Part shown: in pieces, positions 55,250 through 64,000 of the stretch
Layout of the letters: every line of letters begins with the position of its first letter
Position numbering within the stretch: the first letter of the stretch is position 1
NCBI RefSeq assembly: GCF_900091705.1
Contig: NZ_LT594785.1
Coordinates: 627,257 to 691,256 of the forward strand
Length of the DNA: 64,000 bases
Source: Clostridium mediterraneense
Lineage (GTDB): Bacteria; Bacillota; Clostridia; Clostridiales; Clostridiaceae
Direction: 5' to 3'
Notes under the pieces: model-generated
Told to the model about the DNA's origin: nothing
The model's input: only the letters and a program-made list of their open reading frames with translations
Databases searched by the model: none
Program-made: the position numbers and the translations under genes

Positions 55250-55282
55250 AGGCAATATCTCATATGAGGTATTGCTTTTATT
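55250..55282 (+). terminator. intrinsic terminator of the second pilus block
   Basis: GCAATATCTC pairs (one G-T pair) with GAGGTATTGC over ATAT, followed by TTTTATTAT. Confidence 0.8.
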
Positions 55283-55369
55283 ATATGTATGAATAAAATA
55301 TTTCATGATATATAAAATATGAAAGAAAAAAATCATTTAATAAATAGTTAAAAATTTATCTAAAGTGTG

Positions 55370-55398
55370 TTGACAAGCTTTATTCTATATTTTATAAT
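55370..55398 (+). promoter_or_regulatory. perfect consensus promoter of guaBA
   Basis: TTGACA at 55370-55375 and TATAAT at 55393-55398 with 17 bases between; transcription should start near 55405, just ahead of the riboswitch. Confidence 0.9.
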
Positions 55399-55431
55399 TA
55401 ATAAAAATCGACGAACTAAAAAAGCAGAAAA

Positions 55432-55499
55432 GACTCGTATAAGCTTTGAATATGGCAAAGTGTATCTACGGAGAACCGTTAAATTCTCCTCTATGAGTG
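55432..55499 (+). promoter_or_regulatory. purine riboswitch aptamer, atypical core
   Basis: P1 ACTCGTA (55433-55439) pairs with TATGAGT (55492-55498). P2 is CTTTG/CAAAG with loop AATATGG; P3 is GGAGAA/TTCTCC with loop CCGTTAAA, so the GG-CC loop contact is kept. J2/3 reads TATCTAC. The specificity base (position 74 by xpt numbering) is C at 55491, predicting guanine or hypoxanthine. Position 73, normally A, is T at 55490, and 25 and 48 also differ. Followed by a terminator and guaB, as expected for feedback on guanine synthesis. Confidence 0.85.
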
Positions 55500-55522
55500 A
55501 TTTAATATACTTGATTTTATCA

Positions 55523-55564
55523 AAGGCATATTATCTCACTTTAGAGAATAATATGTCTTTTTTT
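55523..55564 (+). terminator. riboswitch terminator upstream of guaB
   Basis: GGCATATTAT-CTC pairs with GAG-A-ATAATATGTC around ACTTTA, then seven T. AGTGA at the 3' side of P1 can pair with TCACT in the terminator loop region, giving a possible antiterminator. Confidence 0.85.
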
Positions 55565-55633
55565 ATAAGTTCACCTAATTTTTGTAAATATATAAAATTA
55601 AATTAAAATGAAAGAAAAAATTCTAAAATATAA

Positions 55634-57145
<1,512 letters not shown>

Positions 57146-57186
57146 TCTTTATTTAGATTAAATAAATTAGTTACGGAGGAGTTCAT

Positions 57187-58716
57187 ATGAAGGATTTAGT
57201 TTTAATAGTTGACTTTGGTGGACAATATGGTCAACTTATAGCAAGAAGAGTTAGAGAGTGTGGAGTTTATTGTGAAATAGTTCCTTACACTTATGGAGTA
57301 GAAAAAATAAAAGCAAGAAATCCTAAAGGAATTATTTTTACTGGTGGACCAAATTCAGTTTATGGAGAAGATTCACCACAAATAGATAAATCTATTTATG
57401 AACTTGGAGTTCCTGTACTTGGAATTTGTTATGGAGAACAATTAATGGCTCATACTTTAGGAGGAAAAGTTTCAACAGCTCCTAATGGAGAACATGGAAA
57501 AACTGCTATTGAGCTTGATGGTTCTTCAGCCTTATTTGAAGGTATTAATTCAAATGAAGAATGTTGGATGACTCATGTTGATTATGTAGAAAAAGCACCA
57601 GAAGGATTTAAAGTAATAGGAAAAACTAAAGATTGTCCAATGGCTGCTATTGAAAATACAGAAAAGAAATTATATGGAGTTCAATTCCACCCAGAAGTAG
57701 AACATACTCCATTTGGAAAGAAGCTTCTTTCTAACTTTGTTCATAATATATGTGATTTAGAAAGCTCATGGAGTATGGCTTCATTTGCTGAATCAAAAAT
57801 CCAAGAAATTAAAGAAATTGTTGGAGATAAAAAACTTATCTGTGCTTTATCAGGTGGAGTAGATTCATCAGTTGCAGCACTTATGGTTCATAAGGCAGTT
57901 GGAAAGCAACTTACTTGTATCTTTGTTGATCATGGTTTACTTAGAAAAGATGAAGGAGACCAAGTTGAAAAGGTATTTAAAGAAAAGTTTGATATGAACT
58001 TAATAAGAGTAAATGCAAAAGATAGATTCCTTGGAAAATTAAAAGGAGTTTCTGAACCTGAAAAGAAGAGAAAAATAATTGGTGAAGAATTCATTAGAGT
58101 ATTTGAAGAAGAAGCAAATAAGCTTGGAGATATCAAATTCTTAGTTCAAGGTACTATTTATCCAGATGTAGTTGAAAGTGGAACAGATACTTCAGCAGTT
58201 ATTAAGAGTCACCACAATGTTGGTGGACTTCCAGAAGATATGGAATTCAGCTTAATTGAACCTTTAAGAGAATTATTTAAAGATGAAGTTAGAGCAGTTG
58301 GTGAAGAATTAGGAATCCCACATAAATTAGTGTGGAGACAGCCATTCCCAGGACCAGGTCTTGCTATTAGAGTTTTAGGTGAAGTAACACCTGAAAAACT
58401 TGAAGTAGTAAGAGAAGCTGATGCTATCTTTAGAGAAGAAGTTGCAAATGCAAATCTTGATGAAACAATATGGCAATACTTTGCTGTACTTCCTAATATA
58501 CAATCAGTTGGAGTTATGGGAGATGCAAGAACATATTGTCATACAGTAGGACTTAGAGCAGTTAAGTCAACAGATGGAATGACATCAAACTGGTTCCCAA
58601 TACCTTATGATGTATTAGAAACAGTATCAAGAAGAATAGTAAATGAAGTTCCAGGAGTAAATAGAATAGTCTATGATGTAACTTCAAAACCACCAGCAAC
58701 AATTGAGTGGGAATAA
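57187..58716 (+). CDS. guaA: GMP synthase (glutamine-hydrolysing)
   Basis: Converts XMP to GMP with ATP and glutamine. 509 residues: class I glutamine amidotransferase domain (catalytic Cys in [10 protein letters not shown], His/Glu in QFHPEVEHT), then the ATP pyrophosphatase domain with [12 protein letters not shown] and the dimerisation domain ending [11 protein letters not shown]. Ribosome binding site ACGGAGGAG. 41 bases after guaB with no terminator between, so both are under the riboswitch. Confidence 0.97.
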   Translation: MKDLVLIVDFGGQYGQLIARRVRECGVYCEIVPYTYGVEKIKARNPKGIIFTGGPNSVYGEDSPQIDKSIYELGVPVLGICYGEQLMAHTLGGKVSTAPNGEHGKTAIELDGSSALFEGINSNEECWMTHVDYVEKAPEGFKVIGKTKDCPMAAIENTEKKLYGVQFHPEVEHTPFGKKLLSNFVHNICDLESSWSMASFAESKIQEIKEIVGDKKLICALSGGVDSSVAALMVHKAVGKQLTCIFVDHGLLRKDEGDQVEKVFKEKFDMNLIRVNAKDRFLGKLKGVSEPEKKRKIIGEEFIRVFEEEANKLGDIKFLVQGTIYPDVVESGTDTSAVIKSHHNVGGLPEDMEFSLIEPLRELFKDEVRAVGEELGIPHKLVWRQPFPGPGLAIRVLGEVTPEKLEVVREADAIFREEVANANLDETIWQYFAVLPNIQSVGVMGDARTYCHTVGLRAVKSTDGMTSNWFPIPYDVLETVSRRIVNEVPGVNRIVYDVTSKPPATIEWE

Positions 58717-59086
58717 TACTATAAATTAGAATAATAATTTTGAAATTTTAGATATAAGTTTAGATTAAATAAACGAATTTACTAATAAAAAATGGCTAAC
58801 GAATGAAACAATAAATTTAAATGACTGATAATTAATGAATTTTAAATAAGTGAATGAATTAAAAAACGAATGAATTAAATTAAAAGAATTTTCTAAGAAA
58901 AGCTCTAGTAGATTAATCTATTAGGGCTTTTTCTTTTGATATAAAATAAAAGAGGGAATGGAAATTAATAATTATATAAGATAAAATATTTTAAATTTAG
59001 GTCTAAAATTTTGAATAAAGTAATATAAAACTTTTAAAAGTTAACTATCTATTAATATTTTTAATTAAATGTAAAAATATAAAAAT
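58717..59086. other. intergenic stretch after guaA with short GAATGAA repeats
   Basis: AT-rich sequence with several GAATGAA/GAATGAATTA-like copies between 58800 and 58875, then the terminator at 58898-58935. No gene recognised. Confidence 0.6.
58898..58935 (+). terminator. intrinsic terminator of guaBA
   Basis: AAAGCTCTAGTAGA pairs (one G-T and one mismatch) with TCTATTAGGGCTTT, followed by TTCTTTT. It lies about 180 bases after guaA. Confidence 0.75.
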
Positions 59087-59090
59087 ATGG

Positions 59091-59119
59091 TTGAAATTGT
59101 AAAATGAAAATGTTATCAT
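59091..59119 (+). promoter_or_regulatory. sigma-A promoter of nagE
   Basis: TTGAAA at 59091-59096 and TATCAT at 59114-59119 with 17 bases between. It precedes the antitermination element by about 40 bases. Confidence 0.75.
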
Positions 59120-59160
59120 TAAATCATCAAGTTTAAGTTTAATAATTTAAAAGTTTTGAA

Positions 59161-59193
59161 GCGTGTAACCATTTAAATTGGGCATTAGCTGAA
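59161..59193 (+). promoter_or_regulatory. RAT (ribonucleic antiterminator) of the GlcT type
   Basis: GCGTGTAACC...TTGGGCATTAGCTGAA is like the GTGTTACT...AGGCATGAG antiterminator of B. subtilis ptsG. Its 3' end shares bases with the terminator stem at 59187-59197, so formation of the RAT excludes the terminator. A BglG-family protein (GlcT-like), not encoded here, would stabilise it. Confidence 0.8.
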
Positions 59194-59241
59194 AGATTTT
59201 AGTGAACTATATGTTTACTATATATCTTTCGGCTTTTTTTA
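59187..59241 (+). terminator. regulated terminator upstream of nagE
   Basis: AGCTGAAAGAT pairs exactly-with-one-wobble to ATCTTTCGGCT, followed by seven T. Overlaps the RAT by 7 bases. Confidence 0.88.
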
Positions 59242-59304
59242 TTGTAATTATTAGTATTTTTTGTTGCACTTAATCAAAGCTTAAAAATAAAAGGAGGATT
59301 TATA

Positions 59305-60747
59305 ATGGGAAAGAAAGTAATAAATTTCTTACAGAGGATTGGTAAATCTCTTATGTTACCAATAGCAACCCTTCCGGTAGCAGCATTACTTTTGAGACTT
59401 GGACAAGACGATATAATTCAATTCTTCCATTTACCTGAATACTTTGGATTCTTATCAGCAGCTGGTAGTGCTTTATTTGATAATTTACCTTTAATATTTG
59501 CTATAGGTGTAGCAATTGGGCTTTCAGATGATGGTAATGGAGCAGCAGGACTTTCAGGAGCTGTTGGTTATTTAGTTCTTGAAAAAGCAAGTAGATTTAT
59601 ATGGACTCTTCAATATGGAGAAGAACTCTCATCTACATTGAAATTTGATAGTTTTGGTGGAATAATAGCAGGTATCATAGCTGGATATTGTTATAATAAA
59701 TTTAAAAATAAAAAGCTTCCAGAATTCTTAGGATTCTTTGGAGGTAGAAGATTAGTACCTATAATGACAGCTTTATGTTGTGTAATCCTTGCAGTAGTAT
59801 TTGGATTCACATGGAAATCAATACAAGGTGGAATTAATGCAGTAGGGGCTTCAGTTGTTGGATTAGGAGCAGTAGGAGCTGGACTGTTTGCATTATTAAA
59901 TAGATTCTTGATTCCTATGGGACTTCATCATGTTCTTAATTCATATTTCTGGTTTACACTTGGTGATTTCAATGGAAAAGCAGGAGATTTAAATAGATTT
60001 TTTGCAGGAGATCCAACAGCGGGTACTTATATGGCAGGGTTCTTCCCAGTAATGATGTTTGGTCTTCCAGCAGTAACACTTGCAATCTATTTTGCTGCTA
60101 AAAAAGAAAAAAGAAAAGCAGTTGCTGGTATGCTTGCTAGTTTAGCATTTACAAGTTTCTTAACTGGTATAACAGAACCAATAGAATTTATGTTTATATT
60201 CCTATCACCAGTATTATTAGTAGCTCATGCAATTATAAGTGGTATTTCAATGGCTGTTACTTCAGCATTAGGAGTTCTGCATGGTTTTGGATTCTCAGCA
60301 GGATTTATAGATTATGCTCTTAACTTTAATTTAGCAACAAAACCTTTAATGATAATTCCTATAGGTCTTGGAATTGCAGCACTTTATTTCTTTGTATTCT
60401 TATTCTTAATTAAGAGATTTAATGTACCTACACCAGGTAGAGAAGATGATGATGATGAATTTGTAGAAAATACTAAGATTTCAGCAAGTTCAGATATGAA
60501 AGCTATTGCTGTAGAATATATAAATGCATTAGGTGGACAAGAGAATATTAAGACAGTTGATAACTGTATAACAAGACTAAGACTTGAAATAGGAACATCT
60601 AAAAATGTTAATGAAGCAAAACTTAAATCTCTTGGAGCAAGAGGAGTAGTAAGATTAAGTGATACTTCAATTCAAGTTATAGTAGGAACAAATGTACAAT
60701 TTGTATCAGATGCAATTAAACAAGAACTTAATAAAGTTAAAGCTTAA
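59305..60747 (+). CDS. nagE: PTS N-acetylglucosamine-type transporter, IICB
   Basis: Imports and phosphorylates a sugar, most likely N-acetylglucosamine. 480 residues: the glucose-superfamily EIIC domain with about ten membrane helices (LPVAALLLRLGQ, GLHHVLNSYFWFTLGDFNGKAG, DLNRFFAGDPTAG, TGITEPIEFMF) and an EIIB domain from about 395 with the phospho-Cys in VDNCITRLRLEI. DLNRFFAGDPTAG is typical of NagE over PtsG. No EIIA domain is fused, so a separate IIA must serve it. Transcription is controlled by the RAT/terminator upstream. Confidence 0.9.
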   Translation: MGKKVINFLQRIGKSLMLPIATLPVAALLLRLGQDDIIQFFHLPEYFGFLSAAGSALFDNLPLIFAIGVAIGLSDDGNGAAGLSGAVGYLVLEKASRFIWTLQYGEELSSTLKFDSFGGIIAGIIAGYCYNKFKNKKLPEFLGFFGGRRLVPIMTALCCVILAVVFGFTWKSIQGGINAVGASVVGLGAVGAGLFALLNRFLIPMGLHHVLNSYFWFTLGDFNGKAGDLNRFFAGDPTAGTYMAGFFPVMMFGLPAVTLAIYFAAKKEKRKAVAGMLASLAFTSFLTGITEPIEFMFIFLSPVLLVAHAIISGISMAVTSALGVLHGFGFSAGFIDYALNFNLATKPLMIIPIGLGIAALYFFVFLFLIKRFNVPTPGREDDDDEFVENTKISASSDMKAIAVEYINALGGQENIKTVDNCITRLRLEIGTSKNVNEAKLKSLGARGVVRLSDTSIQVIVGTNVQFVSDAIKQELNKVKA

Positions 60748-60761
60748 TTTATAAAATAATT

Positions 60762-60799
60762 AAGGAGTTATCTATTATAGATAGCTCCTTTATTTTTTA
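60762..60799 (+). terminator. intrinsic terminator of nagE
   Basis: AAGGAGTTATCTA pairs (one G-T pair) with TAGATAGCTCCTT, followed by TATTTTTTAT. Confidence 0.85.
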
Positions 60800-60890
60800 T
60801 GAGATTAGGAGAGAATGTAGAATTTTAATAGAATTTATAGGAATAAAAGTAAAATATGTTATAATTTATGGTGGTGGTGAGGAGTTATTT

Positions 60891-62270
60891 ATGTTAGAAA
60901 AATTTAATGGGATTTTTAAAAGAGATTTTTCAAATAGGGAAGTAATAAATTTTATAATATATTCAATGGTAATAATTATGCCATTTATTATAGTTAAAAA
61001 TTTGAATCCTAATTATTTAATGGGAAAAGTAATTTTCACTTATGTTATGGGAGTACTTCTTTTAATTGTTCTTATAAAAGATAATTTTAAGAGTTTAAAA
61101 AAATCATTTAAAACACAAGTATCATTTAAAAAGGAAGATATAAAAAAGTTATTCAAAGAAAATATAGAAACAAGATTAATATTAGTAATGTTTTTAGCTT
61201 TATTATTTTCAACTTTATTTGGAATAGATATTATGAATGCTTTATTAGGAAATAAAAATAGATATGAAGGTCTTCTTATTTATGGAGTATATTTTCTCTT
61301 ATTTATAGCTTCAACAAAATACATAATAATAAATAAAAAAATTATAGAGTTTATTTGTATAGTTGCTAGTTTTATGGCTATATATACAGTATTACAATTA
61401 TATGGGATAGATCCTGTTTTTAAATTTTTGAAAGGAAGTTTAGTTGGTTTATCTGAATTTGGTTTTATAGGAAATAGAAATTTTCTTTCTACATATCTTT
61501 TAATTTTTGAAGCTATTTCTATGGGAGCATTTATTTTTTATAAAAATAATAGATATTTAATTTATTCAACTATAATTTTTTCTGGCATACTTAGTGGACA
61601 AACTAGAGGTGTGTGGGTAGGATTTTTGGCTATGTCTGCATTAGGATTTTTATTTATTATAAAAGATAAACAAAGATTAAAAAGAGCAGGAATTATATTA
61701 ATTTGTTTTAGTGCAGCTTTTTTAGTTATAAATTTTAGTTCTGAAAATAAGATTATAAAAAGAAGTAAGACTATAGTTAGTGATATTGAAAAAATATCAA
61801 GTAATGATAAAAAGGAAATTAAGAGTGTTGGATCTAATAGAGTTAGTATATGGATTATGACTTTAAAATCAATAAAAAAGAATCCTATATTAGGGACAGG
61901 GCCAGATACTCTACATTTAAGGTTAGTAAGAGATGTTCCAGAGGATGTATATAGTATGATTTTAAGTCATAGAATATATCCAGATAAAGCTCATAATGAA
62001 TTTTTAGAATATTGGGCAACAGGGGGGCTTTTAACTTTAGTTTCTTATTTAGGCTTAGTAATAAGTATATTAGTTAATTTATTTAAAAAGAGAGATAAAA
62101 TATCAAAGATATTTATAATTATTATATTTGGATATTTAGTTCAGAGCTTCTTTAATATAAGTGTTATTCAAGTAGCTCCAATTTATTGGATTATTTTAGG
62201 GCTAGGAGTTAGGAGCTATAAAAATGGAATAGATATAGAATCTTTGACTAAAGAGATTCAATTAACATAA
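60891..62270 (+). CDS. O-antigen ligase/Wzy-like polymerase family membrane protein
   Basis: 459 residues with about 11-12 membrane helices and a large extracytoplasmic loop near residues 290-370 containing SNRVSIWIMTLKSIKKNPILGTGPDTL and AHNEFLEYWATGGLLTLVSYLG, the Wzy_C family pattern in which the Arg and His matter. Family members ligate or polymerise lipid-linked glycans, or in Gram-positives glycosylate teichoic acid or pilins. Because no glycan cluster is adjacent but pilin genes lie a few kb away, pilin glycosylation is a possibility only. GTGAGGAG ribosome binding site. Own terminator. Confidence 0.85.
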   Translation: MLEKFNGIFKRDFSNREVINFIIYSMVIIMPFIIVKNLNPNYLMGKVIFTYVMGVLLLIVLIKDNFKSLKKSFKTQVSFKKEDIKKLFKENIETRLILVMFLALLFSTLFGIDIMNALLGNKNRYEGLLIYGVYFLLFIASTKYIIINKKIIEFICIVASFMAIYTVLQLYGIDPVFKFLKGSLVGLSEFGFIGNRNFLSTYLLIFEAISMGAFIFYKNNRYLIYSTIIFSGILSGQTRGVWVGFLAMSALGFLFIIKDKQRLKRAGIILICFSAAFLVINFSSENKIIKRSKTIVSDIEKISSNDKKEIKSVGSNRVSIWIMTLKSIKKNPILGTGPDTLHLRLVRDVPEDVYSMILSHRIYPDKAHNEFLEYWATGGLLTLVSYLGLVISILVNLFKKRDKISKIFIIIIFGYLVQSFFNISVIQVAPIYWIILGLGVRSYKNGIDIESLTKEIQLT

Positions 62271-62300
62271 AAGTAGTGTATGACACTGCTTTTATTTTTT
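62269..62300 (+). terminator. intrinsic terminator
   Basis: AAAAGTAGTG pairs (one G-T pair) with CACTGCTTTT, then ATTTTTTATG. It overlaps the stop codon of the preceding gene. Confidence 0.85.
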
Positions 62301-62470
62301 ATGGTAAAAAATAATTATAATAAAAAAATTTTAATGATAAAAATATTTTAATAAAGTAAGTTATGTAGTCGATTAACATAAGTGTTTTATTTTACTTAAA
62401 AGAGTTTTTGAATTATGAATTTTGTAATAAAAAAAATCTTATATTATTAATTTGTTAATAAAAAGAATTA

Positions 62471-62499
62471 TTTACAATTAAAGTAATTTATAGTATAAT
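62471..62499 (+). promoter_or_regulatory. sigma-A promoter of the opp operon
   Basis: TTTACA at 62471-62476 and TATAAT at 62494-62499 with 17 bases between; predicted start near 62506, about 180 bases before oppB. Confidence 0.8.
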
Positions 62500-62540
62500 T
62501 ATCATAATAATAAACAAGAGAGAAATTAAAGTATATTTTT

Positions 62541-62654
62541 ATGAAGCTAGGAGTCAGGGGTTATATCTTAGCTTATATTTATACCTTTATGTGTATTTCT
62601 GTCGAATACAAGTGTTATTTACTGATGAAAAAATGTAAAGTTATTAAAGAATAA
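62541..62654 (+). CDS. possible 37-residue leader peptide or small protein
   Basis: An ATG frame in the opp leader encodes MKLGVRGYILAYIYTFMCISV and a basic end. The nearest ribosome-binding-like sequence, GAGAGA, is too far (about 18 bases), and codons such as AGG, GTC and CTA are unlike neighbours. It could be a chance frame or a leader peptide; low confidence. Confidence 0.2.
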   Translation: MKLGVRGYILAYIYTFMCISVEYKCYLLMKKCKVIKE

Positions 62655-62684
62655 AAATAAAAAATTAAAATGGGGGCGATAAAT

Positions 62685-63602
62685 ATGGCAAAATACATAT
62701 TTAAAAGGATTTTAATAAGTCTTGTAACTATTTTTGCAGTTGTGACAGTTACATTCTTTTTAATTAGGCTTATGCCAGGGGGACCTTTTGATGGTGAAAA
62801 AATGACACCAGAAATAAAGGCTAATTTAAATGAGAAGTATGGATTAGACCAACCTTTATCAAAACAATATACAATGTATATGGGAAATTTATTAAAAGGT
62901 GATATGGGAGAATCAATGGTGTTTAAAGGAAGAAGTGTAAATGAGAATATAGCTTATTCATTCCCAACATCAGCAAAGCTTGGTGGAGTTACAATAGTAG
63001 TTTCAGTTGTAGTTGGTGTTCTTCTTGGAATTATTGCAGCATTAAAGGCTGGAAAGTGGCCTGATAAGATATGTATGATTATATCCACTTTAGGAATAAC
63101 TATACCTAGTTTTGTAATAGGAACCACGCTTATATATGTATTTACACTTAAGCTGAGAATACTTCCAGCAACAGGATTCTATGGAGCAGAGAATTATATT
63201 ATGCCTGTCTTAGCTTTAGCAGGAAGCTCTATCGCATTTATAACAAGACTTACAAGAAGTAGACTTGCTGATATTCTACAATCAGATTTTATAAGAACAG
63301 CAAGGGCTAAAGGACTTAGTAAAAAAATAATAATAGTAAAACATGCTTTAAGAAATGCTTTAATTCCAATAGTAACTTATCTTGGAACTCTAACAGCAGG
63401 AATACTTACAGGAAGCTTTGTAGTTGAAAAGATATTTGCTATTCCTGGACTAGGAAATGAATTTGTTTTATCAGTTACTAATAGAGATTATTCAGCACTT
63501 CTTGGAATTACAGTTTTCTATTGTACTTTAATAATAGTTTGTAATTTAATAGTTGATATTTTATATGGAATTATAGATCCAAGAATTAAGTTAGAAGGTT
63601 AG
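62685..63602 (+). CDS. oppB: oligopeptide ABC transporter permease OppB/DppB type
   Basis: Membrane subunit of a peptide importer; 305 residues with six helices. Family marks are the start MAKYIFKRILISLVTIFAVVTVTFFLIRLMPGGPF, the GLDQPLSKQY segment, and the EAA loop DFIRTARAKGLSKKIIIVKHALRNALIPIVT. GGGGGCG before ATG at 62685 decides the start over the in-frame ATG at 62670. Followed by oppC after 14 bases. Confidence 0.93.
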   Translation: MAKYIFKRILISLVTIFAVVTVTFFLIRLMPGGPFDGEKMTPEIKANLNEKYGLDQPLSKQYTMYMGNLLKGDMGESMVFKGRSVNENIAYSFPTSAKLGGVTIVVSVVVGVLLGIIAALKAGKWPDKICMIISTLGITIPSFVIGTTLIYVFTLKLRILPATGFYGAENYIMPVLALAGSSIAFITRLTRSRLADILQSDFIRTARAKGLSKKIIIVKHALRNALIPIVTYLGTLTAGILTGSFVVEKIFAIPGLGNEFVLSVTNRDYSALLGITVFYCTLIIVCNLIVDILYGIIDPRIKLEG

Positions 63603-63616
63603 AAAGGAGTTTTATT

Positions 63617-64000
63617 ATGGCTGAAAAGACAAAAGAATATTTAGATAATATTGTTTTAAGTGAAGATGCATTTACTCCTTTATCTAAGGAAGAGAAAGAT
63701 ATTGATGCAATAGTTAGACCTAGTGTTGGTTATTGGAAAGATGCATGGAGAAGGCTTAAATCAAATAAAGTAGCTTTAATATCATTAATAATTATAATTT
63801 TAGTAATACTTGCAGCAGTATTTGTACCTAGTTTTTCAAAGTTTGCATATGATGAAAATAATCTTGAAATAGTAAATCAATCTCCAAGTGCAACTCATTG
63901 GTTTGGTACAGATCATTTGGGTAGAGATATTTTAGTTAGAGTTATGTATGGTGCTAGATATTCATTAATAATAGGTATATCAGCAGCAGTTATCAATATT
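63617..64000 (+). CDS. oppC: oligopeptide ABC transporter permease OppC, partial
   Basis: The first 128 codons only; the gene runs out of the window. A cytosolic start of about 50 residues with WKDAWRRLKSNKVALISLIIIILVI leads into the first membrane helix, and ATHWFGTDHLGRDILVRVMYGARYSL is the typical OppC/DppC periplasmic-loop signature. AAAGGAG ribosome binding site. With oppB it should form the membrane channel; ATPases and binding protein are expected downstream. Confidence 0.92.
   Translation, partial: MAEKTKEYLDNIVLSEDAFTPLSKEEKDIDAIVRPSVGYWKDAWRRLKSNKVALISLIIIILVILAAVFVPSFSKFAYDENNLEIVNQSPSATHWFGTDHLGRDILVRVMYGARYSLIIGISAAVINI

Larger units (their letters stand above)
62301..62684. 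other. intergenic region with opp promoter and long leader
   Basis: About 385 bases. It holds the promoter at 62471-62499 and a leader of about 180 bases with two small hairpins (AAGCTA/TAGCTT and TGTATT/AATACA) and an open frame of 37 codons at 62541-62654. No known riboswitch class was recognised. Confidence 0.6.

Noticed and set aside
55367-55606. A 79-codon plus-strand open frame before guaB
   Set aside because: It begins with TTG inside the promoter and runs through the purine aptamer and its terminator; no ribosome binding site.

Overview
The window is AT-rich, gene-dense bacterial chromosome with strong AGGAGG-type ribosome binding sites and many intrinsic terminators. Its gene content points to a low-GC saccharolytic anaerobe of Clostridium sensu stricto: a Rex-linked crotonyl-CoA to butyryl-CoA operon, Nfn electron-bifurcating transhydrogenase genes, a Gram-positive type IV pilus locus beside groESL and guaBA, clostridial Ogg, and S-box, purine and GlcT-type RNA switches. 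The order groESL - pil - guaBA recalls the C. perfringens group from memory, but the species cannot be fixed from sequence alone. No phage, insertion sequence, CRISPR array or rRNA was seen.

Layout. 1-602: three identical tRNA-Gly(TCC) and three identical tRNA-Lys(CTT) in tandem. 634-3.7 kb: pyridoxamine kinase, then an S-box (SAM-I) riboswitch ahead of a MetT-type transporter, convergent with ispF. 3.9-6.1 kb: an unusual membrane protein that appears to fuse a SigI-like C-terminal domain to RsgI anti-sigma domains, followed by rluF and a terminator built from DnaA-box sequences. 6.2-12.8 kb: a secreted DUF3298-type protein, aldehyde dehydrogenase, a GntR/UTRA regulator, mannose-1-phosphate guanylyltransferase, two clostridial proteins of poorly known role, and a BusR-like GntR/RCK_C regulator. 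12.9-16.1 kb: ArsR sensor plus a Zn/Cd/Pb ATPase with three metal-binding domains, under a clear palindromic operator. 16.1-21.9 kb: rex with a promoter-driven leader RNA, a Rex operator, then crt-bcd-etfB-etfA-hbd. 22.1-28.4 kb: ABC exporter, PAP2 phosphatase, iron alcohol dehydrogenase, nfnAB. 28.9-35.8 kb: complete urease operon ureABCEFGD and an ammonium transporter. 35.9-38.6 kb: ogg, a TVP38 membrane protein and a convergent DUF1461 membrane protein. 38.7-40.9 kb: CIRCE-controlled groES-groEL. 41.1-55.3 kb: type IV pilus locus (pilD, B, C, two major-type pilins, M, N, O, three further prepilin-like proteins and a VWA-like protein). 55.4-58.9 kb: guaB-guaA behind a purine riboswitch with an atypical core. 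59.1-64 kb: GlcT-type antiterminated nagE, an O-antigen-ligase-like protein, and the start of an oligopeptide permease operon cut by the window end.

How the parts work together. Redox balance is a recurring theme: Rex senses NADH/NAD+ and has an operator in front of the butyryl-CoA genes, which use Bcd-Etf bifurcation, while Nfn couples NADH, NADPH and ferredoxin and alcohol/aldehyde dehydrogenases act as outlets. Urease plus Amt forms a nitrogen-acquisition block, with ureABC and amt showing codon use suggestive of high expression. The pilus locus holds assembly motor, platform, alignment complex and minor pilins but no retraction ATPase. RNA-level control is frequent. The strongest candidate for an undescribed arrangement is the SigI-C/RsgI fusion at 3.9-5.0 kb; the variant purine riboswitch, the rex leader RNA and the Cys-cluster giant pilin-like protein are secondary candidates.
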